The translations under genes were made by a program, and so were the position numbers. Source: SLDF01 sp964537925 (GTDB taxonomy: Bacteria; Bacteroidota; Bacteroidia; Chitinophagales; Saprospiraceae). From it: a stretch of 64,000 bases of DNA. This document shows, in pieces, positions 38,116 to 46,170 of this stretch (the stretch's first letter is position 1; each line of letters begins with the position of its first letter). The notes below the pieces were generated by a model, which made no database searches, was not told the origin of the DNA, and was given only the letters and a program-made list of their open reading frames with translations. The DNA lies in NCBI GenBank assembly GCA_964537925.1, contig CAZICV010000005.1:248001-312000 (forward strand), given 5' to 3'.

Positions 38116-38140
38116 TGCGCCGGTGAGACCGGCGCATTTC
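38116..38140 (+). terminator. GC-rich hairpin in the regulator-hydrolase intergenic region
   Basis: TGCGCCGGT and ACCGGCGCA (9 bp, loop GAG) followed by TTTC; a second element about 15 bp on has GGGTCC and GGACCC arms flanking eight Ts. On the + strand these lie in the leader side of the 38394 gene and could be an attenuator, or stop read-through from upstream. Confidence 0.5.
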
Positions 38141-38209
38141 TGCGGGGTCCCTGCCGGAGATCCGGTTTTTTTTCAGCGGACCCTGTGCCGCTGCCGGGTC
38201 GGCGTGGGT

Positions 38210-38236
38210 CATATTGTATCCGATCGGGACAATATG
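38210..38236. repeat. Inverted repeat CATATTGT-N11-ACAATATG
   Basis: Perfect 8-bp arms with 11-bp spacing, about 158 bp before the ATG of the large hydrolase-like gene. Shape and position fit an operator. Confidence 0.45.
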
Positions 38237-38393
38237 TATTGATATATAGGAAATAAAAATATGTCTTTTGCAATATTTGCAACAAACTGCATGAAAACAG
38301 CGCGCACTTTTGTATTGACCGGTCACGAAATACGTACTGAGTAACAATTTGTGATTTTTAGATTAAAACTTTAACTTTTAAAATCAATTACTG

Positions 38394-41300
38394 ATGAAAC
38401 ATATGATCTATCTCATCGCCGTGGCCCTGAGCGGACTATGGACCGGCCGGTACGAGGGGGACCGGATTAAGGCAGGAGAGCCGCCTGCACCACCGGGGCA
38501 GGTCTGTGCGGAGGAGTGGCCCGCCCTGACGATGGACTCGACCTGTATCCGGCTGCTGGCACGGCTGGCGGACAGTACGGAGATACTGACCCACCACGAT
38601 ATAAGCCATATGAACGCCTGCCTGCACGCGGCGGGGCAGGATACCTTCGTGCTGTATACAGGCGGTGGTGGTGGTACGCGCTCGGGCTGTACGGAGAAGC
38701 AGCAGGTATTCATAGACCTGCACTATGCGGTGATCGGCGGTCATCTGGTGTATACCTCGGTATACTCTCCCGGCAGCAAGGAGGCGACTATCTATGATGA
38801 TGTGGACTTCCACTTCTCGGGATACAGCACACCGCTGATCAAGATCTACTTTGACTACGGAGCGGGCGAGCAGCTGATCCTGGGTCCGGTGACCTGGCAG
38901 GCGGACGTGGATATGCCACACTACCGGGATATAGTCATACGTACTGAGCTGCTGGACCAGCAGCAGAATATAGTGAGTATCTACCGGAAGAAACTGCAGT
39001 TCCGAGTGAAGGCCAGCCCACATGGTCACCGCTACCGCGTGCCGGACGATACCTGGTATATAGCGGGAGCCTCGTATACGCCGCCGGAGTGCCCCTATAT
39101 ACCGAACGCGCATGACCGTCAGGCGGGCTCGGCGGGGGCCTATGTGCATGTGCTGTATGCACAGCCGGACAAGAAGCTGCGCCGTCCGCTGCTCTTCATA
39201 GAGGGGCTGGATCTGAGCACGCGGCAAGTCTGCGACCCGGACTACGGCGGTGAGGTGATCCGCTGCGGGGGCCTGGGCTGGGATACCTTCATATCGGGGC
39301 TGTACGAGGACCAACTGGATGCGGATGTGCTGGCGCTGGCCCCGGGTATGGTGGACAGCTTGCTGTCGAGGGGCTACGATGTGCTCTTCGTAGACTTCGC
39401 AGACGGGGCGGACTGGATCCAGCGCAACGGGGAGTGTGTGATCTCGATCCTGCAGGAGGTGAACGAGCGGAAGGTGGAGCCGCACCAGAACATCGTGATC
39501 GGGGCCAGCATGGGCGGCCAGATCGCGCGCTGGGCGCTGGCGATGATGGAGCGGCGCGGGCTGGATCACTGCTCATCTACGTATGTATCCTTCGACTCGC
39601 CGCAGCAGGGAGCCAACATAGCGCTATCGCTACAGGCGCTGGCCTACCAGACCTACCTGATGTACCCGGCACAGAAAGGGGACCTGTGGCTGAGCCTGAA
39701 CCGCCCTGCGGCACAGCAGCTGCTGGTGCAGCACCTGAACCGCATAGAGGGTAGCGGGGAGTGTGTACGCAGTGCGTATGTACAGGAGATGGCGGACCTG
39801 GGGTACCCGCGTCGTGTGACGAATGTGGGAATCGCCTGTGCGACGGGCAATGGCTCGCCGGTACTGCAGCCGAGCTACCCGGAGACGGATGAGAACCGGT
39901 CGCGGCTGTTCAATGCGTGGGTGAAGAAGATAGGGTGTACCTTCATGAAGATCAGCCTGAACACGACGGGCGGACGGGAGACGGATGTGTTCTACCACTC
40001 CTGTGTGCCGGAGAAGGAGGAGGTGGTGTACCACGGATTCATTCCGTACGACGAGCGTACGGAATTCGGGTCCCCTGTGCGGCACAGTGTGTTTCAACTG
40101 AAGCGTGGGAGCGGGTCGAACAGGTTGCAGTGGAGCCATAAGGAGACGTCGAACGACCCGACGATAGACCGGGGATCGGGGACGGTGACCTTCTCCAACC
40201 CGGATATCCACTACTGGGATGTAGCTCCCGGGTGCTACCGTCGGGACTACGAGCTGGCGGTGGCACCCCTGCTGAGGAAGGAGGAGCCGGGTACGGAGAT
40301 CGAGTTTGCGTCGGGCTCTACCTTCATGCCGGTGACCTCGCTGCTGGATATCGATACGGATGATTTGTATTTCAGTGTAGGTCAAATAGAGCAGATCAAT
40401 CCAAACAGATCTCTGACGCCTTTCGACGTAGTGTACTATACAGATAGCACAAACCTGCAGCATGTGGAGATCACACAGGAGATCGTGGACTGGGTGCTGG
40501 CCAACGTGCTGGAGCAGGCCCCGCTGCCTGCTGTGCTCACAGCCAGGTACAACTATGCCCACCATGCACAGAAGCAGATACCCACTACGGAGATCCTGAA
40601 CGGCGGGCAATTGGTCGTGAATGGTGATACTGGAGCAGGTTTTGGGGATATAGAGAATAGTAGGCTGGGGTTGTATGAGACTCAAACAGGCGGCTGCGGC
40701 GAGGTCTATGTGACGGTGCGCAGCGGCGGCCGTGTGACGGTGGGCGAGGTAGCGGACTTCCGCGGTCGCCTGATCGTGAACCCGGAGCATACACTGCACC
40801 TGATGGCGGGCTCCGTGCTGGAGGTGAATCATGGCTCGGAGCTGGTGATCCGCCCCGGGGCCAGGCTGATCATAGAGTCGGGTGCGCAGGTGGAGCTGAC
40901 GCATCGCGGGTCCCTGCAGGTAGCGGGTACGCTGGAGCTGCGCGGCGCGGTGACCGTAGAGGCGGCCGGGCAGGTAGAGACCTGGCCTACTACAGTAGTA
41001 GAGGGTCCCGGCAGCCTCCGCATATCGGGGGCCTATACGCCCACTGCTGCCCTGGGTACTACGATCCTGCGCATACACGACGGCGGCCCGCTGGTACTGG
41101 ACGAGGTGGACCTGAAGCTCACGGACGGTACGGTACGGGTAGGTGTGGACGCCTCCCTGAGCATCGGTGAGGGCCGCAGCGCGGATGTGCGGCGTGCGCT
41201 CTTCCTGGGCGATGTGCCCTCACCGGGCGGCATACAGCCGGGCCTGCCTGCGGCCACGGGACTCTATGCGCGGGACTATGCGGCGGTGTACCTGGAGGAC

Positions 41301-42620
41301 TGCGCCTTCCGGCTGCTGGCCTGCGGGATCGACCTGTCGCGCACGGTGTGGGAGCCGGGTCGGCAGACCCTGCTGTACAAGATCCGCACGGACAACTGCC
41401 TGACCGGTATCCGTGCTGCGCGCACGGGTCGGCTGGTGCTGGAGGCCTCACAGCTCTCGGGGGCGCGCCATGCGCTGCCGGACTCCGTAGCGCCGGACGG
41501 GATCGTACTGGAGACGGCGGACCTGTACGGCCGGGGCCTGGTGCTGGAGGACTATGACCGAGGCCACGGGATCTATGCGCCTGGTATGGCTGGCGGGCAG
41601 CCACAGTTTAACAATGTGTGGCTGACACACTGCAGCGCGGTGGACCGCTGCCATACGGGTATCCGTATAGACGGCGGAGCGGGCGGCCTGCAGCACCCGC
41701 TGGACTGGGGCCTGGTGCATATGAGTGCGAGCCGGATCAGCTACCCGGTGCACTCGGGTGTAGAGGGAGAGGATGTGCTGCTGAGCGTGGATGCACTGCT
41801 CAACCCCGGCCAGTCGCACAATACCTTGCTGACCTGTCCGCCGTCGCAGCCGGGCGGACTGGGCCCGGTGATCTGCGGGAGTATGTTCCGCATCTGCTAC
41901 CGGCACCGGCCTGCGCCCTTCGTAGCGGCTCGTGGCAACTACTGGGGCCCTCCGGACAGCTATGGCCTGCCCCCGGTGCTGTACAACCTGAACGGGCCGA
42001 TGACGCCGGGAGGCTTCTGCAGCCAGCCGGTGGCGCTGCGCTATACGCCCTTCCTGGCATCGGCTCCCCCGGCACAGTCTGACTGCCTGGATACGCGGTA
42101 CCCGGAGGATCCGCATACGGATGCGAAGCTGACGGGCGGCCCTCAGGCCTGCGATACGATCCTGCCGGGTACGATGCGTACGCTGAGCGAGCTGTATTAC
42201 CGGAGCTACCGGGCGCAGATGGAGGGAGATACGGCGCTGGCGCGTGCGGGGTGGCAGATACTGGTGGATCATCCGGTATCGGTGGGAGATACCTGCAGCC
42301 ACTACCGGGACTATGCGGCGATCTACGTACCGGGACTGGGTCTGCGGCGCAGTTCGGCAGAGCCTGAGAGCGATGCACCAGACCGGCTGCAGTGCTACCC
42401 GAATCCTGCGGGCGACCGTGTGACAGTGCGTCTGCCGGAGGGCCGGTGGACGCTGCGACTGGCGCATAGTGCGGGTACGGTGCTGGAGGAGTGGCGTAGC
42501 CGCGAGGGAGCTACGGAGCTGGATATCTCCGGGTGGCCACCGGGTGTGTACCTGCTGCTGGCGGAGAGCGAGGAGGAGGGTCATGGCCTGAGACCGTGCG
42601 CCTATGTGCTGAAGCAGTAG
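38394..42620 (+). CDS. Giant secreted protein with lipase/PGAP1-like alpha/beta-hydrolase domain and T9SS sorting domain
   Basis: 1408 aa. N-terminus MKHMIYLIAVALSGLWTG is signal-like but short. Residues ~255-480 look like an alpha/beta hydrolase: LLFIEGLDLS (strand and oxyanion region), GYDVLFVDFADGADWIQRN, the nucleophile elbow G-A-S372-M-G-G, and SFDSPQQGAN after it, as in lipases and PGAP1-like esterases. The catalytic Asp and His cannot be assigned surely. Residues ~780-1220 have short hydrophobic strand repeats (GSVLEVNHGSELVIRPGARL) suggesting a right-handed beta-helix. The last ~78 residues (CYPNPAGDRVTVRL) are a Por sorting domain. A mosaic lipoprotein array follows by 90 bp. Exported lipase or esterase is likely; the target is unknown. 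Confidence 0.82.
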   Translation: MKHMIYLIAVALSGLWTGRYEGDRIKAGEPPAPPGQVCAEEWPALTMDSTCIRLLARLADSTEILTHHDISHMNACLHAAGQDTFVLYTGGGGGTRSGCTEKQQVFIDLHYAVIGGHLVYTSVYSPGSKEATIYDDVDFHFSGYSTPLIKIYFDYGAGEQLILGPVTWQADVDMPHYRDIVIRTELLDQQQNIVSIYRKKLQFRVKASPHGHRYRVPDDTWYIAGASYTPPECPYIPNAHDRQAGSAGAYVHVLYAQPDKKLRRPLLFIEGLDLSTRQVCDPDYGGEVIRCGGLGWDTFISGLYEDQLDADVLALAPGMVDSLLSRGYDVLFVDFADGADWIQRNGECVISILQEVNERKVEPHQNIVIGASMGGQIARWALAMMERRGLDHCSSTYVSFDSPQQGANIALSLQALAYQTYLMYPAQKGDLWLSLNRPAAQQLLVQHLNRIEGSGECVRSAYVQEMADLGYPRRVTNVGIACATGNGSPVLQPSYPETDENRSRLFNAWVKKIGCTFMKISLNTTGGRETDVFYHSCVPEKEEVVYHGFIPYDERTEFGSPVRHSVFQLKRGSGSNRLQWSHKETSNDPTIDRGSGTVTFSNPDIHYWDVAPGCYRRDYELAVAPLLRKEEPGTEIEFASGSTFMPVTSLLDIDTDDLYFSVGQIEQINPNRSLTPFDVVYYTDSTNLQHVEITQEIVDWVLANVLEQAPLPAVLTARYNYAHHAQKQIPTTEILNGGQLVVNGDTGAGFGDIENSRLGLYETQTGGCGEVYVTVRSGGRVTVGEVADFRGRLIVNPEHTLHLMAGSVLEVNHGSELVIRPGARLIIESGAQVELTHRGSLQVAGTLELRGAVTVEAAGQVETWPTTVVEGPGSLRISGAYTPTAALGTTILRIHDGGPLVLDEVDLKLTDGTVRVGVDASLSIGEGRSADVRRALFLGDVPSPGGIQPGLPAATGLYARDYAAVYLEDCAFRLLACGIDLSRTVWEPGRQTLLYKIRTDNCLTGIRAARTGRLVLEASQLSGARHALPDSVAPDGIVLETADLYGRGLVLEDYDRGHGIYAPGMAGGQPQFNNVWLTHCSAVDRCHTGIRIDGGAGGLQHPLDWGLVHMSASRISYPVHSGVEGEDVLLSVDALLNPGQSHNTLLTCPPSQPGGLGPVICGSMFRICYRHRPAPFVAARGNYWGPPDSYGLPPVLYNLNGPMTPGGFCSQPVALRYTPFLASAPPAQSDCLDTRYPEDPHTDAKLTGGPQACDTILPGTMRTLSELYYRSYRAQMEGDTALARAGWQILVDHPVSVGDTCSHYRDYAAIYVPGLGLRRSSAEPESDAPDRLQCYPNPAGDRVTVRLPEGRWTLRLAHSAGTVLEEWRSREGATELDISGWPPGVYLLLAESEEEGHGLRPCAYVLKQ

Positions 42621-42665
42621 CCGGGGAAGACCGGAAAACGGAAGAAAACCATTAACTTTAAACAA

Positions 42666-42693
42666 TGGGAGTGGCTTTGAGGGGCCACTCCCA
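42666..42693 (+). promoter_or_regulatory. Hairpin between the hydrolase gene and the lipoprotein array
   Basis: Perfect 10-bp stem TGGGAGTGGC/GCCACTCCCA with an 8-nt loop, 17 bp before the first lipoprotein ATG. It lacks a T tract, so attenuation, mRNA processing or translation control is more likely than termination. A TAACTTTA box (42653-42660), one base off the -7 consensus, precedes it. Confidence 0.5.
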
Positions 42694-42710
42694 ACCAAAA
42701 AGCAGGAATC

Positions 42711-43340
42711 ATGAAAACAATCATAAATCTTTTGCTGGGAGTGGCTATACTGGGCACTCTATGTACCGCCTGCCGCCGCGACGGCGATGCACACGAATGG
42801 ACGGGTCGGGTACTGGAATTTGGCTCAGACAAGCCGATAGCAGGCGCTACGGTGTACCTGCTGGAGGTGAGCGGGGAGATACTGGGGCCGGGGGGCAGCC
42901 GTGTGGTGGACTCGCTGGTATCGGACGGAGCGGGCAGATTTACCTTCCGCTATGCGGACAACCCGAAAGCCTCCCATCGTATACGGGCGCGTGCCGACCA
43001 GTACTACGAGCAGGAGGTATCCGCAGGATCCAATCGCAGCAAGATCACTAAGGATATCACACTGGATCCATATGCATGGGCTAAAATTTTATTGCATGCC
43101 GATAGGGGTAAGATCTATTCAGTAAGGGTCGAGAATGATTATTGTAGACATTCTTTTTTTGGAGATCTACTTGAGGATGTTAACGAAGTTATATGTCCAA
43201 AGGGTGGAAATAGGGAAAGTCCGATTAAAGTGATTTATAACCCCCAATCTGGTCTAGGGTTAGAACAGAAAATAATATCACAAAAAGTCTATTTTCCTGC
43301 GCATGATACGACCTTGGTAGAGGTACGGTATGAGGACTGA
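42711..43340 (+). CDS. Lipoprotein array, copy 1
   Basis: 209 aa. Signal peptide II: MKTIINLLLGVAILGTLCTAC with a lipobox ending at Cys21. Residues ~30-115 are a carboxypeptidase-regulatory-like beta-sandwich (WTGRVLEFGSDKPIAGATVYL, DGAGRFTFRY). After TLDPYAWAK the C-terminal half becomes AT-rich and contains VENDYCRHSFFGD, VICPKGGN and the closing VYFPAHDTTLVEVRYED. The 5' part is nearly identical to copy 3 and the 3' end to copy 2. It is the first gene after the exported hydrolase, in the same direction. Function unknown; immunity or surface display is inference. Confidence 0.85.
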   Translation: MKTIINLLLGVAILGTLCTACRRDGDAHEWTGRVLEFGSDKPIAGATVYLLEVSGEILGPGGSRVVDSLVSDGAGRFTFRYADNPKASHRIRARADQYYEQEVSAGSNRSKITKDITLDPYAWAKILLHADRGKIYSVRVENDYCRHSFFGDLLEDVNEVICPKGGNRESPIKVIYNPQSGLGLEQKIISQKVYFPAHDTTLVEVRYED

Positions 43341-43378
43341 TGAGTGTAGTCTTCTATTCTTTACCAAAAGCAGGAATG

Positions 43379-44011
43379 ATGAAAACAATCATAAATCTTT
43401 TGCTGGGAGCGATCGTAGTGACAGGTCTGCTCTCCTCCTGCAGGAAGGAGGGCAGCACGGGTCCGCGTGTGTGGGAGGGTCGAGTACTGGAGTATGGCTC
43501 AGACAAGCCGGTAGCCGGAGCACGGGTATACCTGTGGGAGGGCAGCTCGGAGTGGTGGGGCCAGAGCTCTGAGTACCGGATCGACTCCACGGAGAGCGCG
43601 GCTGACGGGAGCTTCCGCTTCAGCTATGAGCGGGTAGGCGGCCGCTACTACCGGATCACAGGTGGGGCGGACCGGTACTACCCGGGCGAGGCCTTCCTGG
43701 AGCGGACGAGTAGTACAAAGGCAGACTTGGTATTAGACCCTTATGCTTGGGCAAAATTCATTATGTATGCAGATACTACTAAGATGTATTCCGTAAAGAT
43801 TCAGGATGAAAACTGTCACCATTCTTTTTTTGGTGACTTTTTGGAAGGAATGAATGGAGTGGTCTGTATAAAAAGAGGGAATAGAGAGGGTCATGTTACT
43901 GTTATCTATAACCCTAAGAGGGGTATCGGACTAGACCAGAAGATAATATCACAAAAGGTCTACTTTCCTGCGCATGATACGACCTTGGTAGAGGTACGGT
44001 ATGAGGACTGA
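43379..44011 (+). CDS. Lipoprotein array, copy 2
   Basis: 210 aa from the ATG at 43379, chosen because it matches the start context of copies 1 and 3; an adjacent ATG at 43376 and a frame opening at 43340 also exist. Lipobox GLLSSC. The sandwich domain (RVWEGRVLEYGSDKPVAGARVYLWEG, then SSEWWGQSSEYRIDSTES) shares its middle with copies 3 and 4. The C-terminal half resembles copy 1 (QDENCHHSFFGDFLEG, VCIKRGN, KIISQKVYFPAHDTT). The leader from the preceding stop to the ATG is repeated almost exactly before copy 3. Predicted outer-membrane lipoprotein. Confidence 0.85.
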   Translation: MKTIINLLLGAIVVTGLLSSCRKEGSTGPRVWEGRVLEYGSDKPVAGARVYLWEGSSEWWGQSSEYRIDSTESAADGSFRFSYERVGGRYYRITGGADRYYPGEAFLERTSSTKADLVLDPYAWAKFIMYADTTKMYSVKIQDENCHHSFFGDFLEGMNGVVCIKRGNREGHVTVIYNPKRGIGLDQKIISQKVYFPAHDTTLVEVRYED

Positions 44012-44050
44012 TGAGTGTAGTCTTCTATTCTTTACCAAAAAGCAGGAATC

Positions 44051-44674
44051 ATGAAAACAATCATAAATCTTTTGCTGGGAGTGACTATACTGGGCACTCT
44101 GTGTACCGCCTGCCGCCGCGACGGTGATGCGCACGAATGGACGGGGCGGGTACTGGAATTTGGCACAGACAAGCCGATAGCAGGCGCTACGGTGTACCTG
44201 CTGGAGGGCAGCTCGGAGTGGTGGGGGCAGAGCTCTGAGTACCGGATCGACTCCACGGAGAGTGCGGGTGACGGGAGCTTCCGCTTCAGCTATGAGCGGG
44301 TAGGCGGCCGGTACTACCGGATCACGGGCGGTGCGGACCGGTACTACCCGGGCGAGGCCTTCCTGGAGCGGACCAGCAGTACCCGGGCAAACCTGGTACT
44401 GGATCCCTATGCTTGGGCGCTCATTAAAATTCTCTGTCTGAAGGATAAAACGGAATCGCTGAGGATTCAAAATGATCATTGTTGGCGTGACTTTTCCGGC
44501 GTGTCATTGAACGACACCAATGTAGTTGTATGTCCCAAACGCGGAAACTGGAGCGCTTTTATCACAGTCTTTTATCAACCTCACATTAATTTGGGTCTAC
44601 CTGCGCAGACATTTGATGAGAAGATCTTTTTTGCGGCTCATGATACGACAGTAGTAGAAGTAAGATTTGAATAA
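44051..44674 (+). CDS. Lipoprotein array, copy 3 (chimera of copies 1 and 2)
   Basis: 207 aa. The first ~52 residues (MKTIINLLLGVTILGTLCTAC to ATVYLLEG) are copy 1-like almost base for base; from about 44205 the sequence switches to copy 2 type (SSEWWGQSSEYRIDSTESAG through YYPGEAFLERTSS). The C-terminal half after VLDPYAWA is its own AT-rich variant (IQNDHCWRDFSGV, VVCPKRGN, KIFFAAHDTTVVEVRFE). This is direct evidence of recombination or gene conversion within the array. Same lipoprotein type and direction as its neighbours. Confidence 0.87.
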   Translation: MKTIINLLLGVTILGTLCTACRRDGDAHEWTGRVLEFGTDKPIAGATVYLLEGSSEWWGQSSEYRIDSTESAGDGSFRFSYERVGGRYYRITGGADRYYPGEAFLERTSSTRANLVLDPYAWALIKILCLKDKTESLRIQNDHCWRDFSGVSLNDTNVVVCPKRGNWSAFITVFYQPHINLGLPAQTFDEKIFFAAHDTTVVEVRFE

Positions 44675-44684
44675 CAGGAGTGAT

Positions 44685-45286
44685 ATGAGCAGTAAGAAAG
44701 AAGCCATTCTCCTGATTGCCGGGTTGTTGATATCGTTCGGTTGTCGCAAGGAGGGCAGCACCGGCCCACGTGTGTGGGAGGGTCGTGTACTGGAGTACGG
44801 CTCAGACAAGCCGATAGCCGGAGCATGGGTGTACCTGTGGGAGGGTAGCTCGGAGTGGTGGGGCCTACCGGATCGACTCTACGGAGAGTGCGGGTGACGG
44901 GAGCTTTCGCTTCAGCTATGAGCGGGTAGGTGGCCGGTACTACCGGATCACGGGCGGTGCGGACCAGTACTACCCGGGCGAGGCATTCCTGGAGCAGTAG
45001 TACGAGGGCTGACCTGGTACTGGATCCTTATGCCTGGGTGAAGGTGGAAGTGAAGAACATTAATCCTGTGGATCAAAATGATGCTATAAGGATTGAAATG
45101 AATTCGTGCGAAAAGGAACTTTTCAAGGGAGAGCAGATAGACGATTATACGATTTGCCAGACCTGGGGAAATCGTGAGGTTTCATTCTATTATAGTGTGA
45201 CGAAAATCGGTCGTGAATGGGTCCGGAAACAGGTTAAATGTACTGTAGGCTCCAAAGACACGACCAGTATCCAGATAGAATACTAA
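44685..45286 (+). pseudogene. Lipoprotein array, copy 4, broken by two frameshifts
   Basis: Starts MSSKKEAILLIAGLLISFGC with a lipobox-like Cys, then RVWEGRVLEYGSDKPIAGAWVYLWEGSSEWWG as in copy 2. Relative to copies 2 and 3 an 11-bp deletion near 44863 throws the frame to a stop at 44897, and a 5-bp deletion near 44993 shifts it again; the intervening frame would read YRIDSTESAGDGSFRFSYE and end at TAG 44998-45000. The last frame continues TRADLVLDPYAWVKVEV to 45286 with an AT-rich variant tail. The net change of 16 bases does not restore the frame. It is a decaying copy, unless these are sequencing errors. Confidence 0.85.
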
Positions 45287-45437
45287 GGGTACCTGTCTGA
45301 TTCGGGAGCCAATTAACCTGGAAGAAGTTGAAGTACCTGTAGAATGGTAGCGGTTCCGGTATGACCGGGGGAGACCTCTTACGGTTGGCGATAAATGGAA
45401 TGTCAACGCATACTAAATCACTTTTAAAGACATAATC

Positions 45438-45977
45438 ATGAAAAAGATAATCGGCATAATATGCTGCATAGCAATGCTATGCGTACAAGTGAAGGCCCAG
45501 GACAGGCTGGAACTGAGAAGGACATTTCACGGCAGAGAGTTCCGGCTGGGAGCGGACGAGGAGTTCGAATATATCGGACCCTATAGAGCCTATATACGGC
45601 CGATCCTGAGTAGTTATGAGCCTTCGTACAAGGTATTCCGGAAGAGCCACAGGATGAAGGTATGGGGAGATATTTTTTCCTATGCCGGACTGGGCGGTGC
45701 GGCTGTATTGCTGGTATCGGCTGTAGCGCAACCGGATCACGAATCCTATGGTCCGTCCGTGGGAAGGGTGACGGGTGTATTCATAGGGGCGTCACTGAGT
45801 TTTTTGGGTATAGGCATAGGGATACCTTGTCAGATATTGTCCGGCAGTTATCTGCGGGAGTCTGTGCAGCTCTACAACAGCCAGTTTGACGAGCGTCTAC
45901 CTGCAGATCACATGGGCGGAGCGGATATCCGGCTGGGGATCACGCCTCACGGACTGGGTATAGTGATGAGCTGGTAG
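45438..45977 (+). CDS. Small exported protein with two hydrophobic segments
   Basis: 179 aa. Signal peptide (MKKIIGIICCIAMLCVQVKAQ). A soluble segment follows (about 22-70), then two hydrophobic stretches, YAGLGGAAVLLVSAVA and VTGVFIGASLSFLGIGIGI, and a polar C-terminus ending LGIVMSW. No family is recognised. It follows the lipoprotein array in the same direction, and just after its stop lies a 30-bp relic of the array's repeated 3' sequence, so it may have inserted into or replaced an array copy. Confidence 0.75.
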   Translation: MKKIIGIICCIAMLCVQVKAQDRLELRRTFHGREFRLGADEEFEYIGPYRAYIRPILSSYEPSYKVFRKSHRMKVWGDIFSYAGLGGAAVLLVSAVAQPDHESYGPSVGRVTGVFIGASLSFLGIGIGIPCQILSGSYLRESVQLYNSQFDERLPADHMGGADIRLGITPHGLGIVMSW

Positions 45978-45982
45978 TGGCG

Positions 45983-46012
45983 TATGGTATGAGGACTGAT
46001 GAAGTGTAGTCT
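45983..46012 (+). repeat. Relic of the lipoprotein-array 3' repeat
   Basis: This segment matches the end of copies 1 and 2 (GTATGAGGACTGATG, then GTGTAGTCT) with an inserted A and a few changes. It lies after an unrelated gene and so marks the edge of a former duplication. Confidence 0.7.
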
Positions 46013-46138
46013 GCTATCACTTACGGAAACCATGGAAATCAAATACTATAGACCTGCACTCTCCTGCAGGTGGTACTGATGCTCGTACCGGAACTGCCAC
46101 GAGTAGGGCAGCGCAGGTCCATAGATATGGGCGTAGTG

Positions 46139-46170
46139 GCTGATCCGCACTAGCGGCGGATCAGCTTTTT
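46139..46170 (+). terminator. Terminator between the array and the convergent T9SS gene
   Basis: Perfect 10-bp stem GCTGATCCGC/GCGGATCAGC, 7-nt loop, followed by five Ts on the + strand. The loop region contains the stop codon of the convergent minus-strand gene. Confidence 0.8.

Noticed and set aside
38056..38256. 66-aa frame in the regulator-hydrolase intergenic region
   Set aside because: Runs across two hairpins and the inverted repeat; no signal or family features.
39630..41078. Long antisense frame (482 aa) within the exported hydrolase gene
   Set aside because: Arg/His/Gln-rich low-quality sequence; the sense strand encodes recognisable domains.
42711..45286. Insertion-sequence origin of the tandem copies
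   Set aside because: No transposase or terminal inverted repeats; the units are complete lipoprotein genes with repeated leaders.
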